A DNA stretch of 64,000 nucleotides. It comes from Formosa sp. Hel1_31_208 (GTDB lineage Bacteria > Bacteroidota > Bacteroidia > Flavobacteriales > Flavobacteriaceae). A model generated the notes under the pieces. It saw only the letters and a list, made by a program, of their open reading frames with translations. It was not told the origin of the DNA and did not search any database. A program made the position numbers and the translations under genes. Positions 1-8,759 of this stretch are shown here, one piece after another. The DNA lies in assembly GCF_900104785.1 (NCBI RefSeq), contig NZ_LT629733.1:32501-96500 (forward strand), read 5' to 3'. Position 1 is the stretch's first letter. Each line of letters starts with the position of its first letter.

Positions 1-1590
1 AACTCTTTGATATAAGATCGTATTATCCAGCGCAAACTTGCCTAATTTGATTTCCTTTTCTAATTTTACTTTTAATAAACTGATAGATTGATCTATCTGT
101 GTTGGTTTAATTGCATTTAAATCTTCATTAAATCTAAATAACGAGAAATTATCAAGATTTGAATATTGAACAGACAAACTTACTAGCTTTTGAGATTCAA
201 ATTTAAAACCAACATTCTTTGTCTTCTCATTTTTAAAACTTTCAGTATTATTCCAATTATAATTAATATAATCGCTTTGATATAATAAGAGATTATAATT
301 AGCCGCATTTGTATTAGCATTAACATTTCCTATTAACTTAATATCATCGCTGTATTGATATGAAGCCTTTCCATTAAAAAAACTGCTATCAAAATCACCA
401 TAGATGTTTGTTTTAAATTCAAAATCAAAGTTTATCTTCCCTATTTGATTAATGTAATTGACACCTAGATTGACCAGTTGATCTTGTATTCGATTTGGAA
501 TTTGTATATTATTAATAAGCGTTACTTTATCATATCCGTAGTTGATATCATTATAACCAACACCTAAATTAAGGTCTCCCAAAAAAACATTCTTATAATT
601 TACAAATACACTAGTTTCAAAATTTTCAAGGGTTACTCTATCTCTAATATTTGATTGATTAAATGATTCTCCAAAAAAGTCTTCGCTAGAGGTTTGATCA
701 AATTGATAGTATTTATCTTCAAAACTAATGATATTCTTTATGGATAATGAACTATCTAAAGAGTCTTTCGCAGTTTTAATATTATATTGTTGATTTAAAT
801 AAAATCGTTTACCAACAAGAATATTCTCTGCATTTTGAAAATTAGGATCAAATACAGCTCTATCTATAAAATCTTCATTTCCTGAATTGAAATTTTCCAA
901 ATCTTCCGCCCTCAAACCACCATTTTCTTGATTCAATAAATCTTGCGTCGTGATATGCGCTTTAAAACTATATTTTTGATTCTTGGTTTTAAAATTCGTG
1001 GTAAATCTTAAATTACCTGTACTTGTTAATACGTGTTGGTAATTTCCGAGTGAACGAAGGCCCTTGTAAGCGATAGAAAAATTAAATTGTTTGGACGTGT
1101 TAACCGTAAAAAAGGCATCAAGCAGTTGTCCTTGTTTAAACGCGGTTTTAAAAAATAACTCAGTTAAAGGTGTTGGGACTTCATAATACTTAGTATCCTC
1201 CGCCTCCATGTAATTAAAATGTCTCGCTCTCGCACCAAACTGTGGCAATACATGTCTGTGATTGAAATCTCGAGTTAGTTGGTTATAGCCTTGACCTATA
1301 TTGGCTAATGGCATTAAACCGAAATTATCTTTTCGCAGATAATTGAATTTATACGCTTTTTGGAGAGTAAGTGACGTATCCACTATACTCTCATTTCCAT
1401 TAACACCAAACAGTTTGTACTGTTCTATTGATGCTTTATCTTTAAAGCCTTTCACTTTATTTTTCTTAGATAAAGAGTCATTTTGATCAAATTGCTTAGA
1501 CTGGTTTTTGTCTAATGCAATCGTCTTTTGCGCAATGACCTGATTTACAGCAAAAAGCAAACATAATAAAACAATAATGTACTTTTTCAT
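1..1590 (-). CDS. putative outer-membrane porin (Porin_10-like), 3' part missing
   Basis: The gene starts at the ATG at 1588-1590 and stays open to the left edge, giving 530 codons without a stop. It begins with a signal peptide (MKKYIIVLLCLLFAVNQVIAQ) followed by a polar stretch. The rest alternates polar and hydrophobic residues with many Asn, Tyr and Phe, as in an outer-membrane beta-barrel with repeated YNY- and FNF-like strands. Length and texture match the flavobacterial putative porin family (Porin_10), which I recognise by general appearance, not by a diagnostic motif. It would sit in the outer membrane; its substrate cannot be told. The C-terminus lies outside the window. Confidence 0.7.
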   Translation of the reverse strand, partial: MKKYIIVLLCLLFAVNQVIAQKTIALDKNQSKQFDQNDSLSKKNKVKGFKDKASIEQYKLFGVNGNESIVDTSLTLQKAYKFNYLRKDNFGLMPLANIGQGYNQLTRDFNHRHVLPQFGARARHFNYMEAEDTKYYEVPTPLTELFFKTAFKQGQLLDAFFTVNTSKQFNFSIAYKGLRSLGNYQHVLTSTGNLRFTTNFKTKNQKYSFKAHITTQDLLNQENGGLRAEDLENFNSGNEDFIDRAVFDPNFQNAENILVGKRFYLNQQYNIKTAKDSLDSSLSIKNIISFEDKYYQFDQTSSEDFFGESFNQSNIRDRVTLENFETSVFVNYKNVFLGDLNLGVGYNDINYGYDKVTLINNIQIPNRIQDQLVNLGVNYINQIGKINFDFEFKTNIYGDFDSSFFNGKASYQYSDDIKLIGNVNANTNAANYNLLLYQSDYINYNWNNTESFKNEKTKNVGFKFESQKLVSLSVQYSNLDNFSLFRFNEDLNAIKPTQIDQSISLLKVKLEKEIKLGKFALDNTILYQRV

Positions 1591-1680
1591 TTATTACTCT
1601 TATGTGAAGCAAAAATAGTTAGAAATAAAAAACAACATAAGCTTTTAACAATTTATGTATGTTTGGCTATTTAAAAGCAT

Positions 1681-1713
1681 AAAAAAAGGCCGAAGTAAAC
1701 TTCAGCCTTTTTT
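1681..1713 (-). terminator. rho-independent terminator of the SusCD-lipoprotein operon
   Basis: The arms AAGGCCGAAG and CTTCAGCCTT pair around a 4-base loop with one C-A mismatch. A run of T follows on the minus strand (A at 1681-1687 on the plus strand) and another on the plus strand. It lies just past the stop of the leftward lipoprotein gene. Confidence 0.8.
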
Positions 1714-1739
1714 CAAATTATATTAAGATGTTTAATTTA

Positions 1740-2588
1740 CTATTGCTTAGTAAATGTAAACATGTACTCTCCAAAATTTCCTAAAGGTCCAACAGCTGTG
1801 ATTACACCGTCATTAGTATAAGAAGTTGATTCAATTGTCATTGTACTAAATAAAGCCAATTCCAAAGGAGATTCACTAAAGCTTACATTGAAGTTACATG
1901 TATCAAAGTTCATGATTGTACCATTCGCCATGTATGTATCAAATCCAGGAGAATTATTTACAATTACAGAAGTTTCAGTCACATCATCGGTATTTACGAA
2001 CATATCTAATTGATATGATTCTCCGAAGAAGAAAGTAAGTCCGTTTGGCCCATTAGGTGGTCCTGTGAACATTTCTACTACATCATACGTTCCTTCGAAA
2101 CTATTGATATCAATAGGACATGGTGTAGAGATTCTATAGCTAGTAATACTACCATCATCTAAACCAATTTGTACGCCATTATTATCTACAGCCGTTAAAA
2201 CAACATCAAATACAACAATTTCATCTAAATCACCTACTCCACTAAAATTAAGTGTTATAGGTACTACTCTAGAATTACCATTTACAGATGTAGGCTCTGG
2301 TGCAGCAAAAATACTTGTTCCCGTAGAAACAATGCCACTAAAATCACCCTGTACCGCTACTAAATCATAACTAATTGTTAGTCCGTTTGGATACTGAGGT
2401 ACTCTTACCGATACTGGTAAAAGTAATTCTTCAGTAATGATAGAGATTGTTGTTCCACTTGTAGGTGTAGAAAATTCTACCCATCCAGTTGTTGGATCAC
2501 TTGTGAATCTATTCTCTTCATCATCCTCACAACTTGAAAGTGTGAAAACCAGAAGAACGAAAGGTATAAGTTTTAATATGTTTTTCAT
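1740..2588 (-). CDS. secreted lipoprotein, last gene of a SusCD operon
   Basis: This 282-residue protein has a lipoprotein signal with the lipobox LSSC (Cys20), followed by an acidic EDDEEN linker that favours surface export in Bacteroidota. The body is beta-rich, with Calx-beta-like phrases such as ISYDLVAVQGDFSG and VVFDVVLTAVDNNG, and ends in a second beta domain. No catalytic motif is visible. It is the fourth gene of the cluster, 27 bases after the preceding lipoprotein gene, so it is probably co-transcribed. By position it should be a surface accessory of the SusCD transporter (the SusE/SusF slot), but it is not a recognisable SusE or SusF. The ligand is unknown. Confidence 0.75.
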   Translation of the reverse strand: MKNILKLIPFVLLVFTLSSCEDDEENRFTSDPTTGWVEFSTPTSGTTISIITEELLLPVSVRVPQYPNGLTISYDLVAVQGDFSGIVSTGTSIFAAPEPTSVNGNSRVVPITLNFSGVGDLDEIVVFDVVLTAVDNNGVQIGLDDGSITSYRISTPCPIDINSFEGTYDVVEMFTGPPNGPNGLTFFFGESYQLDMFVNTDDVTETSVIVNNSPGFDTYMANGTIMNFDTCNFNVSFSESPLELALFSTMTIESTSYTNDGVITAVGPLGNFGEYMFTFTKQ

Positions 2589-2615
2589 AATATGTGTGTC
2601 TTATTAAATTATTTA

Positions 2616-3386
2616 TTACTCTGCGTTTATAGTAAACATATCTGAATTCTCCGCTCCAAAGTTACCTACCGCTCCTGCATAAGAAACTACAGGTTGCGCC
2701 GCACAGAACAGATTGTAACTACCAGTTGTATTTCCATCAAATAAACCATCTCCGAAAGAATCAAAGAACGTCATTGTATAATCTCCTGGCGCTAAACTAA
2801 TAGCTGTAAGTTCAGTTGTACCAGCTCCGCCATCAGCGTATGGTCCTCCAGATTCAACAACAGCTCCAGTTGCATCATCTACTATTTCCCAAGTATTTTC
2901 TGAACCAAAGTTATCAAAGTTGATTTCTAAAGTTAAGTCAGAACATATAAACTCATCAATATCAAATTCTCTTAGTAATGTATAAGCTATACCTCCAAAT
3001 GCCTGAACACCGTCTGGTACATCTAAATTAATTACTAACAAATATTCTACGAAATCTTCTAAACCATCATAATTAAAAGTTACATCCAATGTACCTTCAT
3101 GAGAGTTAGCAGGAATAAACACAGATCCTAATGAATAATCACTTGCATCTAAATTTGTCTGGTCAGTATCAACCGCTACGTTAAACGTTCTATCTTGTGC
3201 TGAAACTGTTGTTGAAAACACCTCAGTCGTAGCTGTAATACCACCTACAGGTACCGAAATATCCAATACTTCAGTTCCAAAACCGATACCGGTTTGTCCT
3301 GTTGCTGGGTCAAAAATAGTAGACTCCGTTTCATCACATGCAGTGAATAGAAGCGCTACTATACATAATTTTATAAAAATTCTCAT
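2616..3386 (-). CDS. secreted lipoprotein, third gene of a SusCD operon
   Basis: This 256-residue protein has a lipobox at LFTAC (Cys17). Residues about 25-140 form a Calx-beta/DUF1735-like half. Residues about 145-256 resemble a small beta domain common in secreted Bacteroidota proteins, with signatures GSENTWEIVDDATG, GGPYADGG, LAPGDYTMTFFDSFGDG and GSYNLF. That domain usually accompanies secreted enzymes and adhesins and is presumed to be structural or carbohydrate-binding. The gene sits 19 bases after susD, so co-transcription is likely. The protein is probably on the cell surface and helps the SusCD pair capture substrate. No active site was found. Confidence 0.75.
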   Translation of the reverse strand: MRIFIKLCIVALLFTACDETESTIFDPATGQTGIGFGTEVLDISVPVGGITATTEVFSTTVSAQDRTFNVAVDTDQTNLDASDYSLGSVFIPANSHEGTLDVTFNYDGLEDFVEYLLVINLDVPDGVQAFGGIAYTLLREFDIDEFICSDLTLEINFDNFGSENTWEIVDDATGAVVESGGPYADGGAGTTELTAISLAPGDYTMTFFDSFGDGLFDGNTTGSYNLFCAAQPVVSYAGAVGNFGAENSDMFTINAE

Positions 3387-3405
3387 AATTTAATTTTTTT
3401 TGTTA

Positions 3406-4806
3406 TTAATAGTTAGGCGCTTGTTGAGCTGCAATTACCGGGTTAGCATTAATTTCCGTAGTTGGAATAGGGAAGATCCACTTTTCCGACGTAATTGCTA
3501 AATCGCATGGTACTGCACCTTCACAATCAGAAGCATCTCTAGTAATACCATCATTAGTTATAGCTCTTACTCTTTTAATGTCATTATATCTATGACCTTC
3601 AAAAGATAACTCCAAACGTCTTTCAGCGATGATATCATCTATTGCCTGACCTAAAGTACCATAAGGTGATACTGTAGCTGCAGGGTTTCTAATTGTTCTT
3701 ACAGCAGAAACATCTCCAGCGGCTAAACCAAACTGTGTTGTCTTAGCATAAGCTTCAGCTCTAATTAAGTAAGCTTCAGAAACTCTCATTGCTTTAAAAT
3801 CGTTGATCGCTTGAGTATCTGCATTAATAGGATATTTTCCAATAATGAAGATATCGTCATCTGGCGTACTTGCAGGATCAATATTCACACTACGTCTAAT
3901 ATCAGTAGATTCATATAATCCAGCTAATTCGTTAGACATTTCAATAAATGGTCCAGGACCAGTAAAGTTCCAGATAAAGTTTAAACCTAAGTTAAAACCT
4001 TGTACACTATCATACTTCCAAATTACTTCTGTAGTATCTGCATCTTCGTTAAACATATTGAAGTACTGACCTGCAGTTGCTAAAGGATAGTTATTGATAA
4101 TATTTGTAGCGAATCCAATTGCACCTTGATTATCTCCAGTTTCTAAAGCTATTCTAGCTCTTAAAAAGGTTACAAAATCTGGAGTTGCATAATTAATATC
4201 AGTTGTACCAGAAGGGAATAAAGCCAACGCCTGATTCAAATCTGCTTCAATGGCTGTTAAAACTTCTCCTGTAGTGTTTCTTGCAGGAGTTGCATCAGCA
4301 GAAACATAATCTACATAAGGCACACCTAATGACGTATTATCTCTTATGTCTAAACCATAGTACAATAATAAATCATAATGAATTAACGCTCTAAACGCAT
4401 ATGTTTGGGCTAGAATATTATTATACTGAGCCACTTCTGCTGTAGTTGGTGAGATACCAGCTGCTGCAGCTAACAATCTGTTAAAATCATTTAAAGTTGA
4501 ATAATGAGACGTCCAAATTCCACGGTCTCCACCATCAGCATTTAAAATCTGATTAAGCGTATTTAACTCTTGTCCACCGTTATCCACACCTAAAGCACAG
4601 TTATCAGTGAAAATTGAGTTGAATTCAACAAAATTATTCGGGTTATAATTCCCTATAGCTCCTGCTAATCCTAGTTGTAGGTCTCCTACCGTTCTATAGG
4701 CTGTTTCTTCAACCAACTGATCAATTGGAAATCTATCTAGCGAATCACTACAACTACTAAGTAGTACAGTAACGGCTAAAGTTAATATTGATAAATATTT
4801 TTTCAT
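3406..4806 (-). CDS. susD: SusD/RagB-family surface substrate-binding lipoprotein
   Basis: The 466-residue product has a lipoprotein signal ending LLSSC (Cys19). The SusD N-terminal pattern DSLDRFPIDQLVEETAYRT is followed by helical repeats including AFRALIHYDLLLYYG. The C-terminus has the family hallmarks RVSEAYLIRAEAYAKT, DDIIAERRLELSFEGHRYNDIKRV and a final proline-rich IFPIPTTEINANP. SusD lids the SusC barrel from outside and binds the incoming oligomer. It lies 12 bases after the susC gene. No glycan hydrolase, peptidase or regulator is adjacent to suggest the substrate. The symbol denotes the family only. Confidence 0.95.
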   Translation of the reverse strand: MKKYLSILTLAVTVLLSSCSDSLDRFPIDQLVEETAYRTVGDLQLGLAGAIGNYNPNNFVEFNSIFTDNCALGVDNGGQELNTLNQILNADGGDRGIWTSHYSTLNDFNRLLAAAAGISPTTAEVAQYNNILAQTYAFRALIHYDLLLYYGLDIRDNTSLGVPYVDYVSADATPARNTTGEVLTAIEADLNQALALFPSGTTDINYATPDFVTFLRARIALETGDNQGAIGFATNIINNYPLATAGQYFNMFNEDADTTEVIWKYDSVQGFNLGLNFIWNFTGPGPFIEMSNELAGLYESTDIRRSVNIDPASTPDDDIFIIGKYPINADTQAINDFKAMRVSEAYLIRAEAYAKTTQFGLAAGDVSAVRTIRNPAATVSPYGTLGQAIDDIIAERRLELSFEGHRYNDIKRVRAITNDGITRDASDCEGAVPCDLAITSEKWIFPIPTTEINANPVIAAQQAPNY

Positions 4807-4818
4807 TTTTATTTTTTT

Positions 4819-7800
4819 TTAAAAAGTTAAGTCAAATCCTAATGTAAATGTTCTTGGCACAGGATAATCAAAGAACGTCGCTGACGAAGTTCCTTCAGGA
4901 TCAAATCCTCTAAATTTCGTCCATGTAACTAAGTTTGTAGCTTGTACGAATACTCGAACACCAGTAAATACTTTAGTTTGTTCAAGTACTTTTCTATCTA
5001 CACTATATGATAACGACACATTTCTTAAACGTAAGAACGAAGCGTCCTCTAAATATCTATCTCCATCAACAGCTCTTAGTCCTCCGAAAGCTAATGAAGG
5101 GATATCTGTAACTTGACCTGGTGTAGTCCATGCATTTAACATTGAAACTGATTGGTTAGCAAAACCTGCTAAACCAGCATCTTCAATAATTGCTAAAGAA
5201 CTATTTTGTTTCCATCTGTCTGCTTGGAATGCAAATAACATATTCATAGAAAATCCTTTATATGAAATATCTGCTCCAAATCCACCAGTATAAGTAGGAT
5301 CAAAGTTTTTATCTAAGTAAACAGCGTTATCTGGGCTGTATACATTAGTAACATTACCATCTACATCTAAGTATAAAGGCTCACCATTTGCAGGGTTAAC
5401 ACCAGCCCATCTTGGTAAGAACCAAGTGAATGCTTGTCTACCTTCTGCAATTCTCAGTGTGTTTCCTGTGAAACCACCTGGTAAACTTGTTACTTCGTTT
5501 TTGTTGTAGTTACCATTTGCGTTTAATCTAACAGACCATGGGTTCGTATCAGACTTTCTTAATAAATCATAAGAAATCTGAAGGTCAATACCTTGGTTTG
5601 TCATATCACCAACGTTTGTTTGAACAGAAGTTGTTCCAGTACCAGAGATTGACAATGGCTTACCTGCAAATAAATCTGTAGTCTCATTGTTATAGAAATC
5701 CAACTCACCAGTTAATCGGTTTTGCCAGAATCCAAAACTTAAACCAACATTCGCTTGGTTTGATGTCTCCCACTGAATAGCCGGATCAATCAATGTTCCT
5801 AATAAATAAGCATTAGCATTTTGATATCCAGCACCAGAATTTACAGTTTGTAAACCTTGGTAACGTGAACCAACATTTTGGTTACCTACAACACCATAAC
5901 TAGCTCTTAGTTTAAGAGTCGATACCCAATCAACATTTTCCATAAATGCTTCATTGTCGATATTCCATCTACCAGCAACTGACCAGAATGTACCTTCTCT
6001 GTTTTCAACAAATCGAGAAGTTGCATCACGTCTTATAGATGCAGCAAAACCATATTTCCCATCATAATCTAAATCCATTGTAGCGAATATAGATCCTAAA
6101 GCGATTTCAGATTCTGAAGAGAATACACCTGGAATGTAGTTATAAACATCATTATCTTCACCTTCCGTTAAATCTCCAGCAGTAAAACCTGCTCCAGATC
6201 CTGGTAAGGCTGGGTTTAAACCAAATGCGGTATAACCGTCATTTTGTGTGTTCGTATAGTTATATTCACCAAAAACAGCAACGTTTAAGTTTAATTTTTC
6301 AGTGATATTATTATCATATCTCACGAATGCGTTAGCAATCATATTTGCGTTTCTGAAGAAACTTTCAGATTGAGAACCTTTTAATTCTGAACCTTGATTA
6401 GGAGTAATTACACCTCTAATACTTTCAGGAGCAGTGATAAATAATGACTCAACATTAGTATAATCAATACCGTAAGAAGCTCCAACTGTTAAATTTTTAG
6501 CAAAGTTGTAATCTCCAGATATTCTACCAACAATCTTAATCTCTGATTCTTGGTCAGTATTAAGGGCTGCAGTATTTAATGCAATATATGGTGTGTTTTG
6601 GAATCCATTGGCTCCATCAGCATTTAAAGATCCGTCTGCATTGAATGCTCCAGAACCTCCACCACTTGTTGGACCACTACCCCAAAGGTTAATTGAACCA
6701 TCAGGATTATAAGGTGATTGGTAAGGCAAACCAATGTAAGGAACAATAAATGGATTATCTAATTGTCCACCAGTGTTTCCTCCTCTCGCTGCATCAACTA
6801 CGAAGCTACTCACCGAGTAGTTCATTGTTAAGTTTGTAGCGAAATTAAATTTATTATCTCTTGAGCTTCCATTGAAGTTATTTCTAAAAGAAAAACGCTT
6901 CAAATCAGAACCAATAGTAATACCTTCTTGCTCATAGTAGTTAACAGATGAGAATGATGATGTATTCTCTCCACCAGTCGTTACTGTGATTTCATGAGAT
7001 CTAGTCTTACCTCTTCTAAAGAAGATGTCTGTCCAATCTGTATTTGATTGATTTGCTATTAATGCAATTGCTGCATCATCTAAACTGTCACCAAACTGAG
7101 TGCCTGGTAAAAGGTCTCTTTGGAACGTTAAGAATTGCTGAGCGTTCATAACATCAAATCTAACTTGTGGCTCTATTGCAGTACCATATAAACTTCTGTA
7201 CTGAACTTTTACACCAGAACCTTTCTTACCAGTTTTAGTTGTAATAAGAATTACACCACCTGCACCTCTGTTACCATAAATAGCAGTTGCAGCAGCATCC
7301 TTTAACACAGACATTGTTTCAATATCATTCTGGTTTAAACTACGGAAGTTATCCTGATCTACAGGAACACCATCAATAATGAACAATGGCTCAATATCAC
7401 CATTTAGAGAGTTTCTACCTCTAATGATAATTGTTGCACTCTGTCCAGGTTGTCCAGAAGCAGTACTTACGTTAACACCGGCTGCTTGACCTTGTAGTAA
7501 TTGGTCAATCGAGTTAATTGGTACTTGCTCAATAGATTCTGCAGATACAGTTGATAATGATGAGGATATCTTAGAACTGTTTGTCGCTCCACTATAACCT
7601 GTAATAACTACAGTTTCTAGTTCGGCTAGATCCTCAGCCATTTTGAGATTGATTGTTGAACTTGCTCCAACTGGCTTTTCAGCAGATTTCATACCAACGA
7701 AACTATAAACTAGTATTTCACCAGTACTTGCTTTGATAGAATATTTCCCATCAAAATCTGTTTGAACTCCACGTGTAGTTCCTTTTACTATTACACTTAC

Positions 7801-7926
7801 ACCCGGCAACGGCAATCCGTCCTCCGCAGATGTAACTGTTCCTGTGACCGTTTTCTCTTGTGCGAAAGAGAGTTGCATCACAAACGCCATAAATAGCGTC
7901 ATTAACCATGTTAACTTTAATTTCAT
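4819..7926 (-). CDS. susC: SusC/RagA-family TonB-dependent outer-membrane transporter
   Basis: The 1035-residue product has a signal peptide (to about residue 22), a carboxypeptidase-regulatory-like domain (residues about 27-95, EDGLPLPGVSVIVKGTTRG), a TonB plug (about 115-230, with IDQLLQGQAAGVNV and PLFIIDGVPVDQ) and a 22-strand-type barrel ending in Phe (GFDLTF). It imports a large ligand energised by TonB together with the SusD encoded next. It is the first gene of a four-gene leftward operon. Nothing in the barrel sequence lets me name the ligand. The start is the only ATG that gives a complete signal peptide. Confidence 0.96.
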   Translation of the reverse strand: MKLKLTWLMTLFMAFVMQLSFAQEKTVTGTVTSAEDGLPLPGVSVIVKGTTRGVQTDFDGKYSIKASTGEILVYSFVGMKSAEKPVGASSTINLKMAEDLAELETVVITGYSGATNSSKISSSLSTVSAESIEQVPINSIDQLLQGQAAGVNVSTASGQPGQSATIIIRGRNSLNGDIEPLFIIDGVPVDQDNFRSLNQNDIETMSVLKDAAATAIYGNRGAGGVILITTKTGKKGSGVKVQYRSLYGTAIEPQVRFDVMNAQQFLTFQRDLLPGTQFGDSLDDAAIALIANQSNTDWTDIFFRRGKTRSHEITVTTGGENTSSFSSVNYYEQEGITIGSDLKRFSFRNNFNGSSRDNKFNFATNLTMNYSVSSFVVDAARGGNTGGQLDNPFIVPYIGLPYQSPYNPDGSINLWGSGPTSGGGSGAFNADGSLNADGANGFQNTPYIALNTAALNTDQESEIKIVGRISGDYNFAKNLTVGASYGIDYTNVESLFITAPESIRGVITPNQGSELKGSQSESFFRNANMIANAFVRYDNNITEKLNLNVAVFGEYNYTNTQNDGYTAFGLNPALPGSGAGFTAGDLTEGEDNDVYNYIPGVFSSESEIALGSIFATMDLDYDGKYGFAASIRRDATSRFVENREGTFWSVAGRWNIDNEAFMENVDWVSTLKLRASYGVVGNQNVGSRYQGLQTVNSGAGYQNANAYLLGTLIDPAIQWETSNQANVGLSFGFWQNRLTGELDFYNNETTDLFAGKPLSISGTGTTSVQTNVGDMTNQGIDLQISYDLLRKSDTNPWSVRLNANGNYNKNEVTSLPGGFTGNTLRIAEGRQAFTWFLPRWAGVNPANGEPLYLDVDGNVTNVYSPDNAVYLDKNFDPTYTGGFGADISYKGFSMNMLFAFQADRWKQNSSLAIIEDAGLAGFANQSVSMLNAWTTPGQVTDIPSLAFGGLRAVDGDRYLEDASFLRLRNVSLSYSVDRKVLEQTKVFTGVRVFVQATNLVTWTKFRGFDPEGTSSATFFDYPVPRTFTLGFDLTF

Positions 7927-7953
7927 AAAACAATTATTTGAGTTAGTCTAGCG

Positions 7954-7984
7954 CAAACATCTTAATAATATATTAAATAAACAA
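7954..7984 (-). promoter_or_regulatory. possible promoter of the susC operon
   Basis: On the minus strand, TTG (7984-7982) is separated by 20 bases from GATGTTTG (7961-7954). This resembles the Bacteroidota -33 TTG / -7 TAnnTTTG pattern with G for T at the first -7 position. It lies 28 bases before the susC ATG. The same GATGTTTGCG string occurs upstream of the gene at 15654. Confidence 0.35.
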
Positions 7985-8104
7985 GTATTTATGCCAAAAA
8001 AATGTTAACAACGGACGAAATATTTGAAATACATTTTTACGAGCGAAACCTTATAATTACTAGTAATTAGATACATAAAGTCAGAATAGGTTGCGTTAAA
8101 ATTT

Positions 8105-8112
8105 TAACTTTG
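8105..8112 (+). promoter_or_regulatory. -7 promoter element (TAACTTTG) before rnhB
   Basis: TAACTTTG fits the Bacteroidota -7 consensus TAnnTTTG exactly and ends 16 bases before the TTG start of the RNase HII gene, so the 5' leader would be very short. A TTG at 8091-8093 is too close to be a standard -33 element. Confidence 0.5.
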
Positions 8113-8128
8113 TTCAAACTTTAACATA

Positions 8129-8731
8129 TTGGGACTCAAATCTTCTTTTTCAAATTTAAGTTTAGAATGCGGTACAGATGAAGCTGGACGCGGTTGTTTG
8201 GCTGGTCCGGTCACGGCGGCAGCCGTGATTTTACCATTAGCTTTCAAAAATTCAATTCTGAACGACTCAAAGCTGCTTTCAGAAAAAAATCGTTTACGAC
8301 TTCAACCAATCATTGAATTGGAAGCGTTAAGTTATGCGTGTACTCATATTTTTCCAGAAGAAATAGATAAAATAAATATTCTTAATGCATCCATATTAGC
8401 CATGCAAAACTCTATTGATCAATTATCGGTCACTCCTGAATTTATAATAATTGATGGTAATAGATTTAAACCCTACAAAAATGTTCCATTTCAAACTATA
8501 GTGAAAGGCGATAGTAAATATTTATCTATAGCGGCAGCTTCAATTATCGCAAAGACACATAGAGATGCTTTCATGACAAAAATCCATGATGAATTCCCTA
8601 TGTACAATTGGAAACAAAATAAAGGGTATCCAACTAAAGAACATCGCGCTGCTATTAAAAAATATGGAATAACGAAATACCATAGAAAATCTTTCAGATT
8701 ATTACCCGAACAACTAAAATTAGAACTGTAA
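8129..8731 (+). CDS. rnhB: ribonuclease HII
   Basis: This 200-residue enzyme cuts RNA in RNA-DNA hybrids and at single ribonucleotides misincorporated in DNA. The family motif [14 protein letters not shown] contains the metal ligands Asp17 and Glu18. The third ligand is Asp109 (IIIDGNRF) and the fourth is Asp146 (AKTHRDAFM). Length is normal. The start is TTG at 8129: an in-frame TAA lies at 8105-8107 and no in-frame ATG lies between it and the conserved motif, so TTG is the best choice. The gene is followed after 28 bases by a lipoprotein gene on the same strand. Confidence 0.96.
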   Translation: MGLKSSFSNLSLECGTDEAGRGCLAGPVTAAAVILPLAFKNSILNDSKLLSEKNRLRLQPIIELEALSYACTHIFPEEIDKINILNASILAMQNSIDQLSVTPEFIIIDGNRFKPYKNVPFQTIVKGDSKYLSIAAASIIAKTHRDAFMTKIHDEFPMYNWKQNKGYPTKEHRAAIKKYGITKYHRKSFRLLPEQLKLEL

Positions 8732-8736
8732 CTTTT

Positions 8737-8744
8737 TATATTTG
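8737..8744 (+). promoter_or_regulatory. -7 promoter element (TATATTTG) before the large lipoprotein gene
   Basis: TATATTTG matches TAnnTTTG and ends 15 bases before the ATG at 8760. Because it covers the in-frame TTG at 8742, it supports ATG 8760 as the true start. Confidence 0.45.
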
Positions 8745-8759
8745 CAAAAATCACTTTCC

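Noticed and set aside
7981..8004. TTGGCA followed by a later TTG on the minus strand upstream of susC, resembling a sigma-54 promoter
   Set aside because: The spacing between the GG and GT positions and the -12 bases do not match TGGCAC-N5-TTGC; the -7/-33 type fits the phylum better.
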